From positions 62,001 to 126,000 of the forward strand of contig NZ_NMZM01000002.1 in NCBI RefSeq assembly GCF_002751875.1: DNA of 64,000 nt, read 5' to 3'. The translations under genes were made by a program, and so were the position numbers. This document shows, piece by piece, positions 26,398-34,446 of the stretch (position 1 is its first letter; the number at the start of each line of letters is the position of its first letter). The DNA comes from Oceaniglobus indicus (GTDB taxonomy: Bacteria; Pseudomonadota; Alphaproteobacteria; Rhodobacterales; Rhodobacteraceae). The notes beneath the pieces are model-generated. The model ran no database searches and had not been told where the DNA came from. It was given only the letters and a program-made list of their open reading frames with translations.

Positions 26398-27882
26398 TCA
26401 GGCCCAGTCGCGGCAGACGTATTTCACGTCGGTGAAGGCTTCCATCCCCAGGCGCGAGCCTTCGCGCCCGATGCCCGATTGTTTCATGCCGCCAAAGGGG
26501 ATCGGTGCGCCCGTCACCTTGGTGCGGTTAACCGCGACCATGCCGAACTGCAACGCGCGGCTGGCGCGATAGATGCGGCGCGGATCCTGCGTGTGCAGAT
26601 AGGCGACAAGGCCGTATTCGGTGTCATTGGCCCGCGCGATGGCCTCGGCTTCGGTGTCGAAGGCGGCGATGGCGGCGACGGGGCCGAAGGTTTCCTCGTG
26701 CATGATGCGGGCATCGGGCGGCACGTCGGCCAGGACCGTGGGTTGAAAGAACAGCGGCCCGGCGACGTGCCGTTTGCCGCCACACAGAAGGCGCGCACCG
26801 CGTGCCACGGCGTCGGCGACCTGTTCTTCCTGCTTGGCGACGGCCGCTTCGTTCATCAGCGGGCCGATGTCGGGGTCGTCCATGCCGGGGCCGACGCTCA
26901 GCGCCTTCGTCGCCTCGGCAAAGCGGGTGCAGAACGCGTCGTACACGCCGCGCGCCACAAGGAAGCGGTTGGCCCCCAGGCAATCCTGGCCCGACGTGGC
27001 GAATTTCGCCTTGATCGCTTCGGACACCGCGCGCTCCATGTCGGCGTCCTCGAATATCAGGAACGGCGCGTGACCGCCCAGCTCCAGCACCAGCCGCTTG
27101 ATCGTATCGGCGCCCTGGCGATACAGCAGGCGGCCGATTTCGGTCGAACCGGTGAACGACACGGCCCGCACGCGGGCGTCGTCCATCCAGGCGCCGACCA
27201 CCTCGGGGGCGTCCCCCGTCACCACGTTGAACACGCCGGCGGGCAGCCCGGCCCGTTCGCCCAGTTCGGCCAGCGCCAGCGCCGAGCATGGCGTTTCGGC
27301 CGACGGATGCGCCACCACGGTGCATCCCGCCGCCAAGGCCGCCCCCGCCTTGCGCGTCAGCATCGCCGACGGGAAGTTCCATGGCGTGACCAGGGCGGCG
27401 ACGCCCACGGGTTCGCGCCAGATCTCGACCTCGGCGTCGGGCAGGTGCGACGTGACGCCCTCGATGTTCGGGCGCCGCGCCTCTTCGGCGTAAAACTCGA
27501 GGAACGCCGCGGCATAGTCGATTTCGCCACGGGATTCGGAAATCGGCTTGCCCTGTTCGGTCGTCATGATGCGGGCCAGATCCTCGCGGTGTTCGATCAT
27601 CAACTCGAACCAGCGGCGCAGGATCGCCGAGCGGTCCTGTGGCAGAAGGCCGGCCCAGGCGGGAAATGCGTCATGGGCGGCATCGACGGCGCGGCGGCTG
27701 TCGGCGGCGTTCAGGCGGGCCACGTCCGCCAGCTTGGCGCCGGTGGCGGGATCGGTGACCGCCAGCGTCGCATTCGCGCCGCCCGCGACCCAGGCACCGC
27801 CGACATAGGCAAAGCTGCGCGCCAGTTCCGGGCGGCTCAGAACGGGCAGACCATTGGCGGGGGGCGGTGTCGGTTTGGTCAT
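26398..27882 (-). CDS. doeC: NAD(P)-dependent semialdehyde dehydrogenase, probable DoeC/Ssd of ectoine catabolism
   Basis: A 494-residue aldehyde dehydrogenase of the GabD type. It carries VALVTPWNFPSAMLTRKAGA (Asn and cofactor site), VSFTGSTEIGRLLYRQGADT, the catalytic Glu in LELGGHAPFLIFEDADME and the catalytic Cys in FATSGQDCLGANRFLVARG. By family it fits succinate-semialdehyde dehydrogenase. In this cluster it more likely oxidises aspartate semialdehyde from the diaminobutyrate aminotransferase to aspartate. The ATG at 27882 has GGAGACC upstream, so the longer frame is not used. It is followed by the aminotransferase gene and preceded by the AsnC/Lrp gene on the same strand. Confidence 0.85.
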   Translation of the reverse strand: MTKPTPPPANGLPVLSRPELARSFAYVGGAWVAGGANATLAVTDPATGAKLADVARLNAADSRRAVDAAHDAFPAWAGLLPQDRSAILRRWFELMIEHREDLARIMTTEQGKPISESRGEIDYAAAFLEFYAEEARRPNIEGVTSHLPDAEVEIWREPVGVAALVTPWNFPSAMLTRKAGAALAAGCTVVAHPSAETPCSALALAELGERAGLPAGVFNVVTGDAPEVVGAWMDDARVRAVSFTGSTEIGRLLYRQGADTIKRLVLELGGHAPFLIFEDADMERAVSEAIKAKFATSGQDCLGANRFLVARGVYDAFCTRFAEATKALSVGPGMDDPDIGPLMNEAAVAKQEEQVADAVARGARLLCGGKRHVAGPLFFQPTVLADVPPDARIMHEETFGPVAAIAAFDTEAEAIARANDTEYGLVAYLHTQDPRRIYRASRALQFGMVAVNRTKVTGAPIPFGGMKQSGIGREGSRLGMEAFTDVKYVCRDWA

Positions 27883-28013
27883 CTCGGGTCTCCTCGGGCG
27901 GTCGTTGCATTCGACCGCAGGATACCGGGCGCGCGCCGGAAAATCGCCGGAATGCGCGGAAAACAGCACCGGATCCGGCGCCGATCCGCCCCGCCCGCCG
28001 GCGAAACCCGTGG

Positions 28014-28505
28014 TCAGCCGTCGGTTTCGGGATGCAGGATGGCGAACGGCGGTGGTGCGGATTTGATCGGCTTGGTCACGACATGGGTGAAATAGCGCGA
28101 CAGCCCGATCCGTTCGGCCAGCACCGTGTCGATCAGGCGCTGATAGCTGTCGATGTCACGGGTGACGACCTGAAGCAGGTAGTCATAGCCGCCGCCCAGC
28201 GCCCAGCAGCCGGTGATCTCGTCATACCGCTCGACCGCCGCCTCGAACAGCTGGAACGCCGCCGCCTCGTGGCTGCCCAGTTCGGCCAGGACGAACACCG
28301 TGACGTGCGGCGCCAACCTGCGCAGCGCGATGTCGGCGCGATAACCGCGAATCAGCCCCGCGGTTTCAAGCCGCGCAAGCCGGTCGGCACAGGCGCTGGT
28401 GCCCAGGTTGACCCGTTCGGCCAGCGCGCTTTTCGAAATCCGGCCCTCGCGGGACAGCACGCGCAGGATCGCGATATCGCGTTGATCGAGTTTGACGATG
28501 GCCAT
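28014..28505 (-). CDS. doeX: Lrp/AsnC-family regulator of the ectoine cluster
   Basis: A 163-residue Lrp/AsnC regulator. It begins MAIVKLDQRDIAILRVLSRE, has the HTH SKSALAERVNLGTSACADRL and a C-terminal RAM effector domain (GCWALGGGYDYLLQVVTRDI). Such proteins bind amino acids. In ectoine clusters the AsnC/DoeX member is thought to respond to pathway intermediates or feed starvation signals. The ATG at 28505 is used because the longer frame enters the operator region. It is divergent from enuR with a 64-bp gap and probably co-transcribed with the dehydrogenase and aminotransferase genes. Confidence 0.85.
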   Translation of the reverse strand: MAIVKLDQRDIAILRVLSREGRISKSALAERVNLGTSACADRLARLETAGLIRGYRADIALRRLAPHVTVFVLAELGSHEAAAFQLFEAAVERYDEITGCWALGGGYDYLLQVVTRDIDSYQRLIDTVLAERIGLSRYFTHVVTKPIKSAPPPFAILHPETDG

Positions 28506-28540
28506 GGCGAAGTGATGCGCAGGGCCGCCGGACTTGTCAA

Positions 28541-28576
28541 TTGTCATGATTATGGCAATCATGGCAATCATGACAA
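28541..28576. promoter_or_regulatory. Candidate EnuR operator between asnC and enuR
   Basis: A 36-bp element with perfect outer inverted arms TTGTCATGAT (28541-28550) and ATCATGACAA (28567-28576). Inside are two tandem copies of ATGGCAATC (28552-28569). Read on the minus strand it contains CATGATTGCC twice; a CATGATTGTC occurs upstream of uehA. It covers the proposed enuR start codon and lies 36 bp from the asnC start. It could therefore control both directions, as expected for an autoregulated MocR-type repressor. Confidence 0.6.
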
Positions 28577-29970
28577 GTTGGCCACCGGACCCCGGCACGT
28601 TGAAGCGACCCGCCTATCGGTCGCTGGTGAACGCCATCGAGACGGCGATGCAGACCGGAGCCCTGAAACCGGGCGACCGGCTTCCGACGCAGCGCCAGCT
28701 GGCGTTCGATCTCAGGCTCAGCGTGCAGACCGTCAGCCGCGCCTACAGCAAGCTGATCGAGGCGGGACGGATCAGCGGCGAGGTGGGGCGCGGCACCTAT
28801 GTGCGCGGCCCCCGCAACGAGGTTCAGATCCCCTTTGTCACGCGCAAGGTGTCCCATGGCCTTCTGGACATGTCGATCCTGAAGCCCGTGGTGGACCACG
28901 GCCAGGAAAACGCCCTTGCCGAAGTTCTGCGGGCAATCGCGCGATCCTTGCCGCGCACCGTGCTGAACGCCAGGCGGCCGGCCATCGGCACCGATGCCAC
29001 GTCGGAACCGCTCCGCCGGTGGCTGGCGCTGTGCGGGCTGAACCTGGACGATACCGTGGTGATCCCGACCAATGGCAGCACCAGCGCCATGACGGTGGCG
29101 CTGATGACGGCGGCGCAGCCCGGCGATCTGGTTCTGAGCGAGGACATCGGCCATCATACCCTGCGCGCGCTGGCCCGTTTCCTGGGGCTGCGGTTGCAGG
29201 GCGTGACGGTGAACGACGGCGGCATCTGCCCCGACGCCCTGGAAGCCGCGTGCCGCGCGGAAGGCGTCAAGGCGGTGTGCCTCATGCCCACGGGGCTGAA
29301 CCCGCTGGCGTTCACCATGACCGACGAACGGCGGGCCGCCATCGTCGCCGTGGCACGCCGCCATGACCTGGCCATCATCGAAAACCACGCCTGGGGCCCC
29401 CTGCAGGACGCGGCGCCCCCGCCGATCGCCGCCCTCGCCCCCGAGCGGACGCTGGCCTTTACCGGGCTGTCGAAATGCCTGATGCCGGGGTTGCGAATGG
29501 GATACCTGGTGGTGCCCGATCACCTGGGCTCGGCCGCCGCGAACCGGCACCTTGTCACCGACTGGATCGCCAATCCGCTGATGTCGGAAATTGCCGAACG
29601 CTGGTTCGACAACGGCACCGCGGAACGCCTGCTGCACCGTCAGCGCCTGGCGCTGGCGGACCGGACCGGCCACGCGGTGCAGGTTCTGGATGGAATCGAC
29701 ATTCGCACCAGTTCGAACGGCCTGCATATCTGGATCGGGTGTCACGATGCCCGCGAGGAACGGGCGGTGGTCGATGCCGTGCGCCACGAAGGCGTCGCCG
29801 TCGCACCGGCGGCCAGCTTTTCCATCGGCCCCCATGCGCTTCATACCGGGATCGGCGTCGCCGTAGGTGGTCTGTCATTCCCCGATTTCGCCCGGGGGTT
29901 GCGGATTGTCGACCGCGAGATCCGCAGGATCCGCGCCCTGCCCTTCGGGGATCAAAGACGAAGCCCGTGA
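28570..29970 (+). CDS. enuR: MocR/GntR-family regulator EnuR of ectoine utilisation
   Basis: A 466-residue MocR regulator. The GntR winged HTH spans about residues 15-80 (GDRLPTQRQLAFDLRLSVQT, ISGEVGRGTYVRG). It is joined to an aminotransferase-like fold with PLP lysine Lys302 in FTGLSKCLMPGLRMGY. The number 302 from this start equals the PLP lysine I recall for EnuR of Ruegeria pomeroyi, which supports both identity and start. EnuR represses ectoine uptake and degradation genes and is relieved by pathway intermediates bound as PLP adducts. The ATG at 28570 has no visible ribosome site and lies within a repeat, so translation may be leaderless or weak. A TTG at 28534 is an unlikely alternative. 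Confidence 0.87.
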   Translation: MTSWPPDPGTLKRPAYRSLVNAIETAMQTGALKPGDRLPTQRQLAFDLRLSVQTVSRAYSKLIEAGRISGEVGRGTYVRGPRNEVQIPFVTRKVSHGLLDMSILKPVVDHGQENALAEVLRAIARSLPRTVLNARRPAIGTDATSEPLRRWLALCGLNLDDTVVIPTNGSTSAMTVALMTAAQPGDLVLSEDIGHHTLRALARFLGLRLQGVTVNDGGICPDALEAACRAEGVKAVCLMPTGLNPLAFTMTDERRAAIVAVARRHDLAIIENHAWGPLQDAAPPPIAALAPERTLAFTGLSKCLMPGLRMGYLVVPDHLGSAAANRHLVTDWIANPLMSEIAERWFDNGTAERLLHRQRLALADRTGHAVQVLDGIDIRTSSNGLHIWIGCHDAREERAVVDAVRHEGVAVAPAASFSIGPHALHTGIGVAVGGLSFPDFARGLRIVDREIRRIRALPFGDQRRSP

Positions 29971-30007
29971 AAAGGAAGGGTGAAATTGTAATGGTTCAAT
30001 ATTCGCA

Positions 30008-30024
30008 TTGACATGATTGTCGAA
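30008..30024 (+). promoter_or_regulatory. Candidate EnuR operator / promoter element upstream of uehA
   Basis: TTGACATGATTGTCGAA is a near-perfect dyad (TTGACA-N4-TGTCGAA) sharing CATGATTGYC with the element before enuR. TTGACA could also serve as a -35 box, though no strong -10 follows at 17 bp. A further CAATCAGGACAATC is at 30041-30054. The element lies 38 bp after the enuR stop and about 90 bp before uehA, giving uehA its own regulated promoter. The intervening leader ends in AGAAAGGG, the uehA ribosome site. Confidence 0.55.
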
Positions 30025-30114
30025 CCTCCAAATGCTCACACAATCAGGACAATCCACACGCCATGGCCTCCTGACCGTGTGCATTGGATAAATCCAACAG
30101 AGAAAGGGTAAATA

Positions 30115-31134
30115 ATGGCCACTTATAAAACCGCACTGGCAGCGAGCGCACTTGCCGCTGTCACGACCGTCGCAGGTGTAAGCGCCGTTCAGGCCGACAC
30201 GTGGCGGTATGCCTTCGAAGAAGCCATGGACGAGGTCCAGGGCAAGTTCGCACAGAAGTTCAAGGAAGAGGTCGAGGCCAACTCGGACCACGAGATCCAG
30301 CTGTTCCCCTATGGCACCCTGGGCGAATCCGCCGACATCATGGAACAGGCCCAGGCCGGCATCCTGCAGTTCGTCGACCAGTCGCCCGGCTTCACCGGCG
30401 CGCTGATCCCCGAGGCGCAGGTGTTCTTCGTGCCCTACCTGCTGCCGCAGGACGACGAGGAGCTGTTCGAGTTCTTCCGCACCTCGAAGGCGATCACCGA
30501 GATGTTCCCCGAGCTTTATGCCGAACAGGGGTTGGAACTGCTGACGATGTTCCCCGAGGGCGACGTGGCGATCACGACGCGCGAGCCGCTGAAATCGCCC
30601 GAGGATTTCAACGAGGTGAAGGTCCGGGTGATGACCAACCCGCTGCTGGTCGAAAGCTACAAGGCGTTCGGCGCCACACCGACGCCGCTGCCCTGGGGTG
30701 AGGTTTACGGTGCCCTGCAGACCGGCATCATCCAGGGACAGGAAAATCCGACGTTCTATATCCTGTCGAACAAGCTGTATGAGGTCAGCGACTACATGAC
30801 CTACATCGGCCACAACAACTTCACGACCGCCGTGATGGCCAACCAGGACTTCTATTCGGGCCTGTCCGAGGAAGACCAGGCGATGATCGAAGATGCCATC
30901 GACGTGGCGTTCGAATACATCCTCGATTACCAGCGGGGCCAGACGGAAGAGGCGATCAAGGGCATCAAGGAAGCCAAGCCCGGCTATACCGTCACCACGC
31001 TGTCCGAGGAAGAGCGCCAGCCGTTCAAGGATGCCGCCGCGCAGGTCGAGGCCGCGTTCATCGAGATGACCGGCGAAAGCGGCGAGAAACTGCTGGAGCA
31101 GTTCAAGGCCGATCTGGACGCCGTCAAGAAGTGA
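30115..31134 (+). CDS. uehA: Ectoine/5-hydroxyectoine TRAP transporter substrate-binding protein
   Basis: A 339-residue periplasmic DctP-type binding protein with a signal peptide ending near VSAVQA before DTWRYAFEEA. The sequence closely follows the ectoine binder TeaA/UehA as I remember it: EQAQAGILQFVDQSPGFTGA, VRVMTNPLLVESYKAFGATP, TPLPWGEVYGALQTGIIQGQ and ANQDFYSGLSEEDQAMI. The Arg and Trp of the ligand pocket are in the last two regions. It delivers ectoine to UehBC. The ATG at 30115 has AAAGGG about 7 bases upstream. A strong hairpin follows the gene, which may raise its level over the membrane subunits. Confidence 0.9.
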   Translation: MATYKTALAASALAAVTTVAGVSAVQADTWRYAFEEAMDEVQGKFAQKFKEEVEANSDHEIQLFPYGTLGESADIMEQAQAGILQFVDQSPGFTGALIPEAQVFFVPYLLPQDDEELFEFFRTSKAITEMFPELYAEQGLELLTMFPEGDVAITTREPLKSPEDFNEVKVRVMTNPLLVESYKAFGATPTPLPWGEVYGALQTGIIQGQENPTFYILSNKLYEVSDYMTYIGHNNFTTAVMANQDFYSGLSEEDQAMIEDAIDVAFEYILDYQRGQTEEAIKGIKEAKPGYTVTTLSEEERQPFKDAAAQVEAAFIEMTGESGEKLLEQFKADLDAVKK

Positions 31135-31144
31135 CGCCCTGACG

Positions 31145-31171
31145 CAAGCCCCCCGCCATCCGGGGGGCTTG
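31145..31171 (+). terminator. Intercistronic GC hairpin between uehA and uehB
   Basis: CAAGCCCCCCG-CCATC-CGGGGGGCTTG is a perfect 11-bp stem with a five-base loop, 11 bases after the uehA stop and 29 bases before uehB. It lacks a clean T tract (TCGTTG). It may act as a leaky terminator or as a 3' stabiliser of uehA mRNA. Confidence 0.65.
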
Positions 31172-31199
31172 TCGTTGAAACCATCTCGGGAGGACGCCG

Positions 31200-31829
31200 G
31201 TGACGAACGACAACCACGGCTCGCAACTGCAATCGCAGACCGACACCACCGGCACGGACGACGCGCCTCTCGAAGCCTATGAATCCAGCCTGCCGGGCTT
31301 TCTCGGCACGCTGGACACCTGGATCAGCAAGGTCGAATCCGCCATGCTGGCCCTGGGCGTTCTGCTGATGGCGGCCAACACCAGTGCCAATGTCATCGGC
31401 CGGTTCGTCTTCCAGAGTTCGCTGTTCTTCTCGGAAGAGTTGAACCGGGTTCTCATCATCCTCATCACCTTTGCCGGGATTTCCTATGCCGCGCGCCATG
31501 GGCGGCATATCCGAATGTCGGCCATCTTCGACGCCTTGCCCAGTCGTATGCGCAAGGTGCTGATGATCGTGATCTCGCTGGTGACGGCCATCTTCATGCT
31601 GGGGCTGGCGTGGTATTCGCTGCAATACATCCTGACGCAGGCCGGGCGCGGCCGCGTTCTTCCGTCGTTGCAAATACCGGTCTGGCTGACGCTGGTCTGG
31701 GTGCCGGTCGGCTTCTTCATGACCGGGGTTCAGTATCTTCTGACCGCCATCAAGAACATGATCGAAAGGGACATCTACCTGTCGACCAATGTTCTTGAAG
31801 GGTATGACGACAACGAGACAGAGGTCTGA
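31200..31829 (+). CDS. uehB: TRAP transporter small membrane subunit (DctQ-like)
   Basis: A 209-residue DctQ-family protein with four membrane helices. It has the family patterns [40 protein letters not shown] and [20 protein letters not shown]. The N-terminal 40 residues are polar and acidic. GTG start at 31200 with GGGAGGA about 8 bases upstream. It joins UehA and UehC in Na+-driven ectoine import; the next gene starts 3 bases after its stop. Confidence 0.9.
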   Translation: MTNDNHGSQLQSQTDTTGTDDAPLEAYESSLPGFLGTLDTWISKVESAMLALGVLLMAANTSANVIGRFVFQSSLFFSEELNRVLIILITFAGISYAARHGRHIRMSAIFDALPSRMRKVLMIVISLVTAIFMLGLAWYSLQYILTQAGRGRVLPSLQIPVWLTLVWVPVGFFMTGVQYLLTAIKNMIERDIYLSTNVLEGYDDNETEV

Positions 31830-31832
31830 ACC

Positions 31833-33119
31833 ATGGCAATCACGATTTTCTCCATCATGATCGTCCTTCTGCTTCTGGGCTTTCCGATGATGATCCCGCT
31901 GATTGTCGGCGCCTTCGTCGGCTTCTATTCCCTGTTCGGCGGCTTTGGTCAGCTTGAAACCATGGTGCAGCAGATGATGGCGGGCATCCGGCCCGCGTCG
32001 CTGATCGCCGTGCCGATGTTCATCTTTGCCGCCGACATCATGACCCGCGGCCAATCGGCCGGGCGGTTGATCGACATGGTGATGGCGTTTGTCGGCCACC
32101 TAAAGGGCGGGCTGGCGGTGTCGACCGCGACGGCCTGCACCATGTTCGGCGCGGTGTCGGGGTCGACCCAGGCCACGGTGGTGGCGATCGGATCGCCCCT
32201 GCGGCCACGGATGCTGAAGGCCGGCTACAAGGACAGTTTCGTTCTGGCGCTGATCGTCAATTCATCCGACATCGCGTTCCTGATTCCGCCCTCGATCGGA
32301 ATGATCATCTATGGCGTCGTGTCCAACACGTCGATCGCCGAACTGTTCATCGCCGGCATCGGGCCCGGCCTTCTGATCCTGTTTCTGTTCTCGGTCTATT
32401 CGGTGATCTATGCCATCCGCCACGATGTGCCGACCGAGGAAAAGACCACCTGGGGCGCGCGCATAAAGGCCGTGCAACAGGCCCTGTGGCCGCTGGGATT
32501 TCCGGCGATCATCATCGGCGGCATCTATGGGGGCATCTTTTCTCCCACCGAAGCCGCGGCAGCCTGTGTGCTTTATGCCATCTTCCTGGAACTGATCGTC
32601 TTCCGCTCGCTCGATCTGCGGGGGTTGTATGAAACGGCCAAGTCCACGGGGCTGATCACCGCGGTCGTGTTCATCCTTGTCGCGGCCGGCGCCGCGTTCT
32701 CGTGGGTGATCTCGTTCGCGCAGATTCCGCAGGCGATCCTCAGCGGGATCGGCATCGACCAGATGGGTCAGATCGGGGTGCTGTTCGTCATTTCCATCGC
32801 CTTCTTCATCGGCTGCATGTTCGTCGATCCCATCGTCGTGATCCTCGTGCTGGTGCCGATCTTCACACCGGTGGTCAATTCCGTCGGGCTTGATCCAGTT
32901 CTGGTCGGCACGGTCATCACGCTTCAGGTTGCCATCGGGTCGGCGACGCCGCCGTTCGGCTGCGATATCTTCACGGCCATCGCGGTGTTCAAACGGCCCT
33001 ATATCGAGGTCATCCGCGGCACGCCGCCGTTCATCGTGATGCTGCTGGGCGTTTCCGTGTCGCTGATCTTCTTCCCGCAGATCGCCCTGTTCCTGCGCGA
33101 CCTCGCGTTCGCCAAATAA
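31833..33119 (+). CDS. uehC: TRAP transporter large membrane subunit (DctM-like)
   Basis: A 428-residue DctM-family transport subunit with about 12 membrane helices. It contains FIFAADIMTRGQSAGRLIDM, ACTMFGAVSGSTQATVVAIG, VNSSDIAFLIPPSIGMIIYG and the C-terminal GSATPPFGCDIFTAIAVFKR. It forms the Na+-coupled translocation path for ectoine delivered by UehA. It is translationally close to uehB and followed 18 bp later by a universal stress gene, the same order as in tea and ueh systems. Confidence 0.93.
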   Translation: MAITIFSIMIVLLLLGFPMMIPLIVGAFVGFYSLFGGFGQLETMVQQMMAGIRPASLIAVPMFIFAADIMTRGQSAGRLIDMVMAFVGHLKGGLAVSTATACTMFGAVSGSTQATVVAIGSPLRPRMLKAGYKDSFVLALIVNSSDIAFLIPPSIGMIIYGVVSNTSIAELFIAGIGPGLLILFLFSVYSVIYAIRHDVPTEEKTTWGARIKAVQQALWPLGFPAIIIGGIYGGIFSPTEAAAACVLYAIFLELIVFRSLDLRGLYETAKSTGLITAVVFILVAAGAAFSWVISFAQIPQAILSGIGIDQMGQIGVLFVISIAFFIGCMFVDPIVVILVLVPIFTPVVNSVGLDPVLVGTVITLQVAIGSATPPFGCDIFTAIAVFKRPYIEVIRGTPPFIVMLLGVSVSLIFFPQIALFLRDLAFAK

Positions 33120-33137
33120 CCGCAAAGAGAGTCTGGC

Positions 33138-33578
33138 ATGTTCACCCATATCCTTGCGCCCTATGACGGATCGAAAAACGCGGATCGCGCGCTGGAAAAA
33201 GCGGCGCAGCTTGCGAAGCTGACCGATGCCAGCATCAGCCTGCTGACCGTGTTCCGGCACCATTCCATGCTGGAAGCCTCGCTTTCGATGGTGCGGGTCA
33301 ACGATCCCGGGCGCATCGACGACGCCATGCGCGAACATGCCTCGGGGATCGTCGCCCATGGCAAGCAATTGTTGATCGACGCCGGCGTGGCAAACGTGCG
33401 CGGGTTCGTCCGCTCGGGCCGGCCGGCCCGCGAAATCAACCAGTTCGCCATAAAGCACGGGGTCGACCTGATCATCCTGGGCAGCCGCGGTCTTGGCGCG
33501 TCGGGCGACGGTTATCTGCTGGGCAGCGTGTCGCACAAGGTGACGGGCCTGTCCAAATGCCCCGTCCTTGTCGTCTAG
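33138..33578 (+). CDS. Universal stress protein associated with the ectoine TRAP transporter (TeaD-like)
   Basis: A 146-residue single-domain UspA protein. It begins MFTHILAPYDGSKNADRALE and ends with the ATP-binding signature IILGSRGLGASGDGYLLGSV, SHKVTGLSKCPVLVV. In Halomonas the equivalent protein TeaD binds ATP and dampens transport by TeaABC. A similar control of UehABC is inferred from position. The ATG at 33138 has AAAGAGAG upstream. The stop is 10 bp before the eutA ATG. Confidence 0.9.
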   Translation: MFTHILAPYDGSKNADRALEKAAQLAKLTDASISLLTVFRHHSMLEASLSMVRVNDPGRIDDAMREHASGIVAHGKQLLIDAGVANVRGFVRSGRPAREINQFAIKHGVDLIILGSRGLGASGDGYLLGSVSHKVTGLSKCPVLVV

Positions 33579-33588
33579 CAGGCCCGGC

Positions 33589-34386
33589 ATGGCCACCCCG
33601 CCCAAGCCCCGGGTCTTTGACAGCCGCCTGCGGTCGCACGCCGAAGGCCCGGCGCGGATCGGCGCCATCCTGTTGTCCACCGATCAGGTGTTCGAAGGCG
33701 ATGCCGCGCGCCTGATCGACCGCGACCGGGCCGTCCTGCACGTCGCGCGGATCGCGTTCGAAAATCCCACCACGCCCGAAAGGCTGCGCGCCATGGCCCC
33801 CGACCTGGCGCGCACGGCGGGCCTGCTGGTGCCGGGTGCCACCTTGTCGGCGGTGGCCTTTGCCTGCACGTCGGCGTCGGTCAGCATCGGCAACGGCCCC
33901 GTCGCCGATGCGGTTCACCAAGGGCTGCCCGGCGTTCCCGTCATCACGCCGTCCTTTGCCGCGCTGGCCGGGCTTGCGGCGCTTGGCGCGCGGCGGGTCG
34001 CGATGCTGACCCCCTATCTGCCGGAAACCACCGAACCGATGGCCGAATACCTGTCGGACTGCGGGCTGGATATCGTGGAAAACGCGTGTTTCGCCCTTGA
34101 GGACGATCGCGACATGGCCCGCGTCGACGACGACAGCATGATCGAAACCGCCTGTGCCCTGGACACGCCCGAGGTCGAGGCGGTGTTCCTGTCGTGCACC
34201 GCCATGCGCGGCGTCGATGTGATCGAGCGGATCGAGACGCGGCTGGACAAACCCGTGGTCACCTCGAACCAGGCGTTGTGCTGGGCGCTGGACCGGATGG
34301 CCGGCCTGAACGGGCGCCCCCGCGGGTTCGGACGACTTTGGGATTGCGCGATGCCGGCGGCATTTGCCAAAGGTATCGGAGCGTAA
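33589..34386 (+). CDS. eutA: EutA: Asp/Glu racemase-like protein of ectoine utilisation
   Basis: A 265-residue protein of the aspartate/glutamate racemase-arylmalonate decarboxylase-maleate isomerase superfamily. Two candidate catalytic cysteines sit in VAFACTSASVSIG and VFLSCTAMRGVDVIE, and the sequence ends FGRLWDCAMPAAFAKGIGA. In other roseobacters EutA is encoded before eutB and eutC, and the three are proposed to handle the hydroxylated product from 5-hydroxyectoine. Here eutB and eutC do not follow; eutD starts 60 bp later. The ATG at 33589 is preferred over a TTG inside the usp gene end. The assignment rests on family plus context. Confidence 0.82.
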   Translation: MATPPKPRVFDSRLRSHAEGPARIGAILLSTDQVFEGDAARLIDRDRAVLHVARIAFENPTTPERLRAMAPDLARTAGLLVPGATLSAVAFACTSASVSIGNGPVADAVHQGLPGVPVITPSFAALAGLAALGARRVAMLTPYLPETTEPMAEYLSDCGLDIVENACFALEDDRDMARVDDDSMIETACALDTPEVEAVFLSCTAMRGVDVIERIETRLDKPVVTSNQALCWALDRMAGLNGRPRGFGRLWDCAMPAAFAKGIGA

Positions 34387-34446
34387 CGGACGGCATCATC
34401 GCCCTGTCCGACGACATGCAACATCAACCGCGACAGGAGGCAGGGC

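Noticed and set aside
24974-27882. GABA or putrescine catabolism (GABA transaminase plus succinate-semialdehyde dehydrogenase)
   Set aside because: The families allow it, but adjacency to asnC, enuR, uehABC, eutD and eutE makes the diaminobutyrate/aspartate-semialdehyde role more likely.
30008-30036. TTGACA at 30008 as -35 of a standard sigma70 promoter for uehA
   Set aside because: No acceptable -10 hexamer stands 16-18 bp downstream; kept only as part of the candidate operator.
34387-34446. Possible remnant of eutB or eutC between eutA and eutD
   Set aside because: Only 60 bp, ending in the eutD ribosome site; no residue pattern of either protein can be read.
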